DNA of 64,000 nucleotides from Chitinophagaceae bacterium (GTDB lineage Bacteria; Bacteroidota; Bacteroidia; Chitinophagales; Chitinophagaceae). The notes beneath the pieces were generated by a model, which was not told the DNA's origin, searched no databases, and saw only the letters and a program-made list of their open reading frames with translations. The translations under genes were made by a program, and so were the position numbers. Positions 56,205-64,000 of the stretch are shown in pieces. Location: NCBI GenBank assembly GCA_016706055.1, contig JADJKL010000002.1, forward strand, positions 434,001-498,000. Reading direction: 5' to 3'. Positions within the stretch are counted from its first letter, which is position 1, and every line of letters starts with the position of its first letter.

Positions 56205-56535
56205 CAAAATTGTAGATATTACACACTGAAAAGAGTTTTCTCCATCAGCGAGATATTGGATAATAAGTAAAAACTATCTGGTAAAAGGGTGTAGTTTTTC
56301 TTTAATCCCACTATGAATTACTAAAATGGATTGTCCAAAAAGTTGAATTATTTTTTATTGACAGCCATCCCTTTTTCCAACTTTAGTTTGAACTGTTAAG
56401 AGCTATCACAATATTTTAACAGTATCTCTCCATTCTTCTACATGGAATTTCCGTTTCCATTGCATCTTGAATACATCCGTTAAAAAAGTTACAGCCCTCT
56501 GAATAACAAATTCAACAAACTTTAAAACCACAACC
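56205..56535. other. Gene-free region
   Basis: 330 bases, AT-rich. I see no repeat family, terminator with a long stem, or consensus promoter. Confidence 0.4.
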
Positions 56536-57151
56536 ATGTTAAAAAAATTTAAACTCGTTGTATTCATAATGCTCACCATCGGCATTACACAACAAACCTT
56601 CAGCCAGCAATTAAATTATGTAGGAATTAAAACCGAAAATTTCAATTACTACGCATCCAGCCAGCGAAATTCCAACTGGTGCTGGGCCGCTTCTATCCAG
56701 ATGATATTAAATTATTACGGCGTAAATATTACACAGGAACAAATTGTAGAAAAAAGCTATGGGAAAAGTACAAACGGAAATCTTCCCAACTGGACAGGAA
56801 GTTTTAATGTAATAACAAGCAATCTCAATAAATTGAGTGCAGATAATGATGGCGGAAAAATATAAAGTAGCAGCAACAATTAGCTACGGCGCACCTACTC
56901 CATCATATCTAATTCAGGAACTTTCTGCCCAGCATCCTGTTTTGATAGGTTACCAGACAAGTGCTACTTCCGGTCATGCAGTAGTAGTAACGGCTTGCAG
57001 TTACACACAAGGTGCATATGGGCCAATCATCCAATCGATAGTGGTAAGAGACCCATGGCCAACTCAACAAAATACTAGCGGAAGAGTTGAATATCCCGGA
57101 ATCAGTCTTGCCAATTTAATTCAGGCGCATTGGTATATACGGGTAGAATAG
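56536..57151 (+). CDS. Secreted papain-like cysteine protease (AvrRpt2-like, frameshifted)
   Basis: Removing one A from the run at about 56858 gives 204 residues. A signal peptide (KLVVFIMLTIGITQQTFS) precedes the catalytic region: NSNWCWAASIQMILNYYG with nucleophile C49, the hallmark W-C-W-A of the AvrRpt2/papain-like family. In the second frame are SGHAVVVTAC (catalytic His) and IVVRDPWP (Asp). The family processes peptides or host targets; in free-living bacteria roles are unknown. It is solitary and followed by a strong terminator, so it is an independent unit. Confidence 0.82.
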
Positions 57152-57171
57152 TTCAACTACCTATAATTACG

Positions 57172-57226
57172 GAGAAGCCCCACAACATTCTATCTATGGA
57201 TAAAATACTGAGGGGCTTTTATTTAG
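57172..57226 (+). terminator. Rho-independent terminator
   Basis: GAAGCCCC, a 36-base spacer, GGGGCTTTTATTTA. The arms AAGCCCC and GGGGCTT pair perfectly and end in T-rich DNA 20 bases after the protease stop. Confidence 0.6.
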
Positions 57227-57279
57227 TATCAATCTGCTTACGGTTTTTCTTTTTTCACACCTGAAGAAAATAAACCTAA

Positions 57280-59830
57280 TCAATCATCCTCTCCACCACC
57301 CCTGTCGTTTCCTTTTCGGAACAAAGAGAAATTTGCATCTCCAAACTTATAACTGAATGTTAGCCGTACATTCCGCACATTTCTACGACGATAAGATGTT
57401 TGATAAAAACGTTCGGTATCGTAAATTACTCCGTAGCGGTTTGTGTTAAACAAATCATTAACCGCAAAAGTGAGAGTGCCTTTTTATTTTTTAAGAAATC
57501 TTTCCGCATTGCGAGATCCACCTGATATTGAGCATCCCGTTTTCCCTGTGGAATTACTTCCGGAGATTCGTATTCTCCCATCAATTGAAAACTCATATCA
57601 TTGAAGAATGATTTTTTTTCAGTTACTATTTTATAATTAACAGTCATCTTTGCTTCCCAGCTAAAACCTTCATTGCTAAGGTCGAGCCCTTTTACATTTG
57701 CATTTACCGTACGGTATTGAAGATCCAACGACGGCGTCAATTCAAAGTTTTCTCCAAACTTTTGCTGCAAAGTAAACTCTGCACCATACCTGTTTGTAGT
57801 ATTTGCATTAATATAAGTATTCAGAATAGCATTCCGGTCTACAGCCGCATTGTCCAACTGTGCATATTGAGCAGCAGAAATAGTATCACTGTATTGCGTT
57901 ATATCATCCGGGTTATTGCGGAAGTAAACAGATACAAGGAAGTTTCCACTTTTATAGTTCTTATTATAATTCACCTCGAACGAATTAATAAATTCTGGAC
58001 GAAGCGAAGGATTACCCTGTCGCAAATTAGACGGATCATTAATATCTATAAAAGGATTAAGCTGCCAAAAACGAGGTCGTCTTATACGCCGGGTATAATT
58101 AACTTGAAACTGATCATCCTCTCCTATTTCTTTTGAAAAAGAAGCACTAGGGAAAAAAGCATCCCAAAGGTTTTTAGTTCCACTTGGATATTCATAACCA
58201 AACTTAACCGAGCTATCTATCAACTCTCCGTCAAATTTTGAATATTCTGCCCGCAAACCAATCTTATATGATATCTTATCTTTTTTTCCAGCATAGGTAA
58301 AATAAGCTGCAGTTATGTTTTCGGTGTATTTGTAGTTATTACTAAGTGGCAATTTAATTTCCAGTCCATTATTGATGGCAAATGCTCCATACAAACTACT
58401 GTATTTATTGTAATAGCTTCTGAACCCTGTTTCAATTTTTTTATTATCGTTTACCGGATTTACAAAATCAATTTGAAAAGTAAGCTGATCATTTTTATTT
58501 GTACCATCATTACGAACCAAAGTTGTTGGTTCGTACAAACTGCCATTGGGGAAGTAAAAGTATTATTAATAAAAGAATTTTCTGAACCCGGCCCGTAATT
58601 GTAATTGATATCCGCAGTCAGTTCCTTTCCTTGTTCAGGAAAACTGTGTTTATAATTAAGTCCTGTTCCAGAACGGTTGCGGGAATAAGCACCTTCAGCA
58701 AATCTTTCGCCATAATACTCCAGCATTTTATTGCTATTAAGATATTCCTGTGCCTGTGTTTCGTTATTCCGAAATTTACCATTTGAAATACTATGTGTAA
58801 TACCAAGAGTATTTCTGTTATCAATAAAATAATCAACTCCAAACCTGAAAGAAACAAAATTGTTATTCCTGTCATTACGGGTGTCCTGATTAAAATAATT
58901 ACTTATAATACCGTTCTCTTTATTTTCCCTTCTTGTATTTCCTTTTGCGATTCCGCCAGATTTATTAAATCCGCTACTTGCATAAAAATTAAACTTACCT
59001 TGTCGTAAATTAAGATTAAGGTTGGCATTATAAAGTTTGGGTGTGCCAACTCCAGCAGAGACTACACCATTTAAACCTATTCGTTTATTCTTTTTTAAAA
59101 CTATATTGATAATACCACCAGAACTGGCAGCATCGTATTTAGCAGAAGGGTTTGTAATCAATTCTACTTTTTCAATATGATCCGCAGGAATCTGATCCAG
59201 TGTAAGAATAGTAGGCCTTCCATCTACAAATATTTGTGGAGTACTATTTCGTAACTCAACATTGCCATCAATATCTACAGATAAGGTTGGTATATTTCTC
59301 ATTAAATCAACTGCAGTACCGCCAACTGAAATCAAACTTTTATCTACATTAAACACTTTCCCATCAACACCAAGTTCCAATGCTGGTTTACGGCTTTGAA
59401 TAACCACCCCTTTTAATACTTTTATATCTGTTGCTAAAGTAATATTGCCAAGGTCAAGATTAATATTCTTATTCGAGCCTTTATTAAATGTTATATCCTT
59501 TGTTACCGTCTCATAACCTGCTGCAGAAATAACAAGCTTTAATTCATTATTGGCAGAAATCTTGGCAAACCGAAAATCTCCATTTGAAAGCGATAACATG
59601 GCACTAATAAGTGAGTCTTTATTATTTGGTTGCTTTATAAACAACTGTACAGAAGCAAATTCCAAGCCTTTACCAGAAGTACTATCCACCAGTTTTCCGT
59701 ACACCACATTTTGATTTAATATTAAATCCACGGATTCATTATTCTCTGTAACTTCTCTCTCAATCTGTGCATCAGCAGCACTATAGAATAAAAAGGAAAA
59801 AAGAATATATGTAACAAATTGTTTAATCAT
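57280..59830 (-). CDS. TonB-dependent-receptor-like outer-membrane protein with CarboxypepD_reg domain (frameshifted)
   Basis: About 850 residues after two repairs at about 57480 and 58510. The start at 59830 gives a signal peptide (MIKQFVTYILFSFLFYSAADAQ). A carboxypeptidase-regulatory-like domain (VVYGKLVDSTSGKGLEFASV, residues about 43-120) is followed by a plug-like domain with GKVFNVDKSLISVGGTAVDLMRNIPTL, IFVDGRPT, ADHIEKVELITNPSAKYDA and GGIINIVLKK. A 14-strand-type outer-membrane barrel (Outer membrane beta-barrel family 3) ends in YKFGDANFSLFRKGNDRGGGEDD. No SusD partner is nearby, so it belongs to the SusD-independent group. The ligand is unknown. It is convergent with the cysteine protease gene. 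Confidence 0.85.
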
Positions 59831-60022
59831 GTTTAAAGGAAAAGAGTGAATAAGAGATAACAATCAGCGATGCGAATTGTTCAACAACCCAGAAATTGTA
59901 GAAAGCAAGGCAAATTTAAAGAAAAAAAAATAAAGCATCTGCCAATGCGTTCTTATTACCATTATGCCCAGAATAATTTATTCAGAATAATATTAGTTCT
60001 AACCTTATACCAGAGCAATTCT

Positions 60023-60385
60023 CTACTCTGTATCAGCTCCTTCTTCTTTCAGAAATATTTTCCTGAAAACATAATTATATACAAATGAATTGGAGCCTGT
60101 GCTAACAGGAAAAGCATTTACCAATTGCCAGCCGTTACTGCCCATATAGTTTAAGGCATCAATCACTGTATTAAATTTCTTAACCTTCCCTTCTTCAGTT
60201 TTCAGACGGTTATCTTTCCAAACATTTCTGCTTTCACCATAATCAATATTGATTGTAACCTTAGAACTTAAAAGTCTAGGTGTGGCAATTACGGCGCAAT
60301 ACTGCTCAATAGTTGTACTGTCTTGCTGTGAAAAGCTTTGTAAACTGCAGAACAGTGCGATACAAAAAATTAAAATCTTCTTCAT
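60023..60385 (-). CDS. Small secreted protein with DUF4177-like fold
   Basis: A 120-residue protein with a signal peptide (MKKILIFCIALFCSLQSFSQQ). KKFNTVIDALNYMGSNGWQLV is the helix plus G-W-x-L-V strand typical of DUF4177-like small domains, and FVYNYVFRK is the final strand. There are no catalytic residues. It is separated from the receptor gene by 192 bases and from the MtfA-like gene by 77 bases on the same strand. Function unknown. Confidence 0.6.
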   Translation of the reverse strand: MKKILIFCIALFCSLQSFSQQDSTTIEQYCAVIATPRLLSSKVTINIDYGESRNVWKDNRLKTEEGKVKKFNTVIDALNYMGSNGWQLVNAFPVSTGSNSFVYNYVFRKIFLKEEGADTE

Positions 60386-60462
60386 ATATGATTAGTTTAG
60401 TGAACAAAAAATTACGTTTTAAAATTAAATTGAAGAAGAACTTCGGTATTATCTTTGTTAAA

Positions 60463-61222
60463 TCATTGCCCAGTTCTATAAATTCGTTGCAACATTGTAT
60501 GCACCTCCAGGTGATTCGCCTTTAACAAAAAAGTATTCCGAGATAACGGCAAAAAATTCGATGTGACTTGTTGCGCCATACATATTAATATCCGAGCCAT
60601 ATGTTTTCATTTGCCAGATGGTAGAATCCATAATATTTTTCCATTGCTGCACATATTTACGTTCCAGAATTATTTCTGGCACTCCATCCATAGTGCCATC
60701 CATTTTATCAACCAGATGCACAAACTCATGAATAGCGGTGTTATGTGCATTATTGTTATTAATAAAGTCCTGTCTTAATTGCCATTTGGTCAGTATCATT
60801 TTATGTTGCATTGCACCAGTGCCAACCATCCCTGCAATGTATCGGTCAAATCCACCCTGATCAAAGTCTTCATTAAACGATCCAGGATATAGTAAAACTT
60901 CTTGTAAGTTTATATACTGCCAGTCAGAAAAAGAAAATACCGGAATAGTGGCACCAGCGGCAATTAATAACCGGTCAATATCTTCCACTTCTGCATTTAC
61001 CCCAGTTACCTTTACGTCAATCAAAAACTTTTCAATTCTTTTTTCAAATAGCCTTTTATCCGCTTCGTCAAGTTCTCTGTAAAACTGAACATAATCTTCA
61101 AGCAATTCTTTATAGTTTTCAGGCATTCTTACAATGGCTTTATCGCCTTTCATTCTAAATGCTAAAAGAATAAGGATAACAAGACCTGCTAATACAAATA
61201 AGGATTGAAAAACGACAACCAT
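60463..61222 (-). CDS. MtfA-like zinc peptidase (M90), membrane-anchored (frameshifted at C terminus)
   Basis: A 252-residue protein. An N-terminal helix (LFVLAGLVILILLAF) anchors it to the membrane. The metalloprotease motif HEFVHLVD is at residues 165-172, with the third ligand region TSHIEFFAVISEYFF downstream. GSFNEDFDQGGFDRYIAGMV and NNAHNTAIHEF are family hallmarks. The raw frame diverges after SEYFFVK because of one extra G near 60515. Removing it gives the usual ending ANHLEVHTMLQRIYRTGQ and a stop at 60463. MtfA is an aminopeptidase that binds the Mlc repressor in E. coli. The partner here is unknown. Confidence 0.85.
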
Positions 61223-61353
61223 AAGAGAATGAAGATAAACAGGTTTTTTTTACTACGAAACACAATGATAAATGTCAATGGAATAAAAAATAACAAAGCC
61301 TTTGCAAAAGAAGGCACAAATATTTCGTTAATTGGCAGTAGAACTCCTCACAA

Positions 61354-62577
61354 ATGAAAAACAGCTATATACTTCTTCGCAATAACATCGAAAGTTCTTC
61401 TTTACATATTGAAGACCTTTTGCAAATTGGGTTGCTGGAAACCGACCTTATCTGGGTTGAATGTCAGAGTGTTTGCTGGCAATCTCCAAATGAAGTACCC
61501 GAGCTAAAAAAATTATTATCCGCAGATAAGCTTCAACCTACATTAAAAAAAGTAGATGAGCCTGTAGAAAATATTCCCGAAACAGTTTATGATTCGCCGA
61601 AGAAAGCAAACAAAAACAAACTGGTATTTGTGGAATTGCCAGAAAAGAATGTTACTGCTTCCTTTAAGGGAACAACTCCAGATGACATGAATAAATACGG
61701 CAACCCAGAAACTGTGAAGAGTTTTGAACCTGACAAAAAGAGTAATTTATTTAAATCAAAACCCGATCTGCCTTTTGCTGAAATAAAAGAGATTCACAAA
61801 CATAGCTCTGCTAAAAATAAAAATCTTCAGAAAACAATTTTTGGATTTGAGCTACCAGAGTATGCCAAAAAGATTACCCTTTATATCGGCCTGCTAGTAA
61901 TTGGTGCGTTGCTTATGTTAGTTGTTATGAACAGCGACAATAAACATAAAATTGTATTGCAACCACTTCCTCAACAACCAGAAAAAGCAATAGCAATTTC
62001 AGAACCTTTAGAGCCAGAAGAAAATGACACTCCTTTACCAGAAATTTTTGAAGAACAACCTTTAGCTCAAATTGAAAGTCCTGAAGCAATAAAAAAGGAA
62101 ACACCTCAATTACCAATTAAAACCAGCAAAATATCTGACAGAAAACCAAACGTTGTATTTGAAGATCCAAATCCTGTTCAAGAGAAGCCCTCAAAAAAAG
62201 TAGAACCAGTTAATGAAACAAAAATTATCAAAAAAATACCCATTGAAAATATCTCATCCAAAGTAACCGTAAAGGCCAACGACTATAATATGGGTTCGTT
62301 TGGTGGAATTAAAAACTTGAAGTAACATTGGAAAATGGTTCGCTTATTTGCTCGATAAAATAGCTGTCGAAATAAACTACCTGAACCCTGAAGGAGATAT
62401 TGTAAATTCTGACAAAATCTATTTTCAATCAATCGGACCTGGAGATGCTGTTACCTTACCTGTAAAAAATCGAAGCGGGGTGTAAAAATCATCTTGAAGG
62501 TCATTAAGATTGATTCAAAAGACTTATCGAATGCTAATTCAACTACCGCCGACTCAAATAACTATTCCAAAAATTAA
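61354..62577 (+). CDS. GYF_2-domain membrane protein with beta-rich C-terminal domain (at least three frameshifts)
   Basis: Residues 4-55 (YILLRNNIESSSLHIEDLL, LIWVECQSVCWQSPNEVPEL) form a GYF_2/DUF4339-type domain. A polar linker leads to one membrane helix (LYIGLLVIGALLMLVVM, about 177-193), then a long Pro/Glu/Lys-rich spacer. The raw frame stops at 62325 but the protein continues with LDKIAVEINYLNPEGDIVNS, IYFQSIGPGDAVTLPVKNR and VKIILKVIKIDSKDL, ending at 62577, a small beta sandwich seen at the end of similar Bacteroidota proteins. About 405 residues in all. The GYF_2 part is cytoplasmic and the sandwich periplasmic. Function unknown. Confidence 0.65.
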
Positions 62578-62722
62578 AAGTCTACATTGCTTTTTGACGA
62601 CTCCTAAATGCTTTTTTTCATAACCTTTTTACCACAGAATAACTCACTCTTACCTTAAACTAAACCATCGCCTCCGGCATTAAAATAGTATTCTACATTG
62701 CTTTCAATTAAAAAATGTAGAT

Positions 62723-64000
62723 ATGAAAAAAATAATTGTCTTACTTCTACTGCTAACACCGTTCATTTTATTTGCACAAAGTGTTGCAATTAATACCGAC
62801 GGTACCCAGGCTGATAACACTGCTTTACTTGATATTAAAAGCACCACCAAAGGCTTATTAATTCCACGAATGACATCAGCAGAGCGAACTGCTATTCCAG
62901 CACCTGCATTAGGCCTTACCGTTTTTGACATTAATACAATCAGTTATTGGATTTACAGAGGCGACCTTAACAATGGTTGGGTAGAAATGGTACATAGTCA
63001 GCAAAATTATTGGACTCCAACTGGTATACATATTTATAATAATAATCTAGGGAACGTTGGTATTGGTACCAACACTCCTGCATCTAAACTCACTATCAAT
63101 GGTATTGACCCTGTAATCGGGTTAATGAATAACGGAATTGCAACCGGATCTATACAGGCTAACGGTTTTGATATGAAAATAGGAACACATCCTGATAATC
63201 CCGTTGGTGATATTATTTTCCAACCTAAAGGAATTGACAGAGTATGGATTACTGAGAATGGAAAAGTAGGTGTCGGAACCCCAACTCCAACTGGCATTCT
63301 AACAGTAAACGGAATCAACCCATATATTCAAATGCAAAATAATGGTGTTGACAAAGGTTATTTACTGACAGTAGGAAATGATTTAAAGCTCGCCATTAAC
63401 TCAACTAATGCAACAGGTAAGCTCATTTTCAACACTCAGCAGACCGATAGAATGGTCGTTGATGATGATGGCAAAGTAGGTATTGGTACCCTAAATCCTT
63501 ATGGCAATTTAACAGTAAACGGCGCTAGCCCATTTATTCAAATGCAACACAATAATGCTAATACGGGTTATATACAGGCTGTAAATGCTCAATTAAGGCT
63601 TGGCACAAATTTAGCAAATGCAACAGGCAACCTAGTTTTACAAACAAAAGAGATAACAAGGTTAGCGATAGATAAAGATGGCCTGGTAGGTATCGGTACT
63701 ACATCCCCATCAACCATTTTAACTATAAATGGCAACGAACCAATCTTACAGATGAGAAATGATGATGTAAATAAAGGTTTTGTTCAATTGGTTGGTGATG
63801 ATATTAAAATAGGAACAAATTCGAGTAATGATTTAGGTAAGTTTTTTAGTACGCACAAACGGCGTAGACCGTTTTCTATAGACCATAACGGCAATGCCAT
63901 TCTTGGATCAAGTTCTGAAGGCGGAGACTTAGTGCTTAATGGCTCCAGTTCCAAATTGGAATTGAAATCAAATGGCACATCTTCGCTTAGAATAATTGCA
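62723..64000 (+). CDS. Tail-fibre/adhesin-like repeat protein (3' end outside window)
   Basis: Opens at the ATG at 62723 with a signal peptide (MKKIIVLLLLLTPFILFAQ) and stays open to the window end, giving 426 residues. It begins SVAINTDGTQADNTALLDI and KGLLIPRMTSAERTAIPAPA, the stock N terminus of Bacteroidota structural fibre proteins. Four tandem repeats of about 70 residues follow, each starting VGIGT-x-x-P-x-x-x-LT-x-NG (at about 63058, 63268, 63478 and 63688) with a GxIxGxxxDxKIG core. Such proteins usually end in an intramolecular chaperone/S74-like domain, which would be outside the window. It is probably a trimeric secreted surface fibre. It is intact within the window. Confidence 0.8.
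   Translation, partial: MKKIIVLLLLLTPFILFAQSVAINTDGTQADNTALLDIKSTTKGLLIPRMTSAERTAIPAPALGLTVFDINTISYWIYRGDLNNGWVEMVHSQQNYWTPTGIHIYNNNLGNVGIGTNTPASKLTINGIDPVIGLMNNGIATGSIQANGFDMKIGTHPDNPVGDIIFQPKGIDRVWITENGKVGVGTPTPTGILTVNGINPYIQMQNNGVDKGYLLTVGNDLKLAINSTNATGKLIFNTQQTDRMVVDDDGKVGIGTLNPYGNLTVNGASPFIQMQHNNANTGYIQAVNAQLRLGTNLANATGNLVLQTKEITRLAIDKDGLVGIGTTSPSTILTINGNEPILQMRNDDVNKGFVQLVGDDIKIGTNSSNDLGKFFSTHKRRRPFSIDHNGNAILGSSSEGGDLVLNGSSSKLELKSNGTSSLRIIA

Overview
The window looks like a chromosomal segment of a Bacteroidota bacterium, probably close to Chitinophagaceae. The DNA is AT-rich. Promoter-like sites have the Bacteroidota -7 form TAnnTTTG. There is a type IX secretion type-B C-terminal domain, a carboxypeptidase-regulatory/TonB-type outer-membrane receptor, a MORN-TonB protein, the futalosine-pathway gene mqnA, and several small genes of types common in this phylum. 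I saw no tRNA, rRNA or CRISPR array.

Layout. 1-9032 (minus strand) is one surface-polysaccharide operon: rfbF-rfbG make CDP-4-keto-6-deoxyglucose, then come an RfbC-like epimerase, a TylC3-type C-methyltransferase, a ketoreductase-like epimerase, a second methyltransferase, a CmcI-like protein and three family-2 glycosyltransferases. Together they suggest a CDP-activated, probably C-methyl-branched 6-deoxysugar that is built and transferred. 9110-11243 holds mqnA and purB. 11287-14848 is a T9SS-exported LamG/PKD protein with a decayed internal duplication. 15473-22915 holds two giant intact genes (1105 and 1364 aa) of unknown function, which are the most interesting protein-coding content here. 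prfC lies at 23509-25097. 25316-36370 is an accessory zone packed with dispersed repeats, two GIY-YIG nuclease genes, a CoiA-like nuclease, a ParE-type toxin-antitoxin pair, a Tc-toxin-like fragment and a MORN-TonB protein. arsD-arsA follow at 36721-38929 without an efflux pump. 40399-45165 is an alginate-type lyase locus (PL6 plus an alginate_lyase-superfamily enzyme) with a possible operator. 46-64 kb holds MgtC, a sulfatase, a domain-duplicated secreted protein, an alpha/beta hydrolase, an M19 dipeptidase, SRPBCC and CDGSH proteins, an FMN/glutamate-synthase-like enzyme, an AvrRpt2-like cysteine protease, an outer-membrane receptor, an MtfA-like peptidase, a GYF-domain protein and a tail-fibre-like repeat protein that runs off the end.

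Two themes cross the window. First, more than thirty genes or gene segments are broken by single-base gains or losses, nearly all in short homopolymers. Restoring one base usually restores the expected family length. I read this mainly as sequence error (unpolished or low-coverage assembly) and annotate the restored genes, noting each break. Second, at least four families of dispersed, hairpin-forming intergenic repeats are present. One of them flanks both GIY-YIG genes on each side in direct orientation and also occurs as solo copies, which resembles a nuclease-linked mobile repeat.
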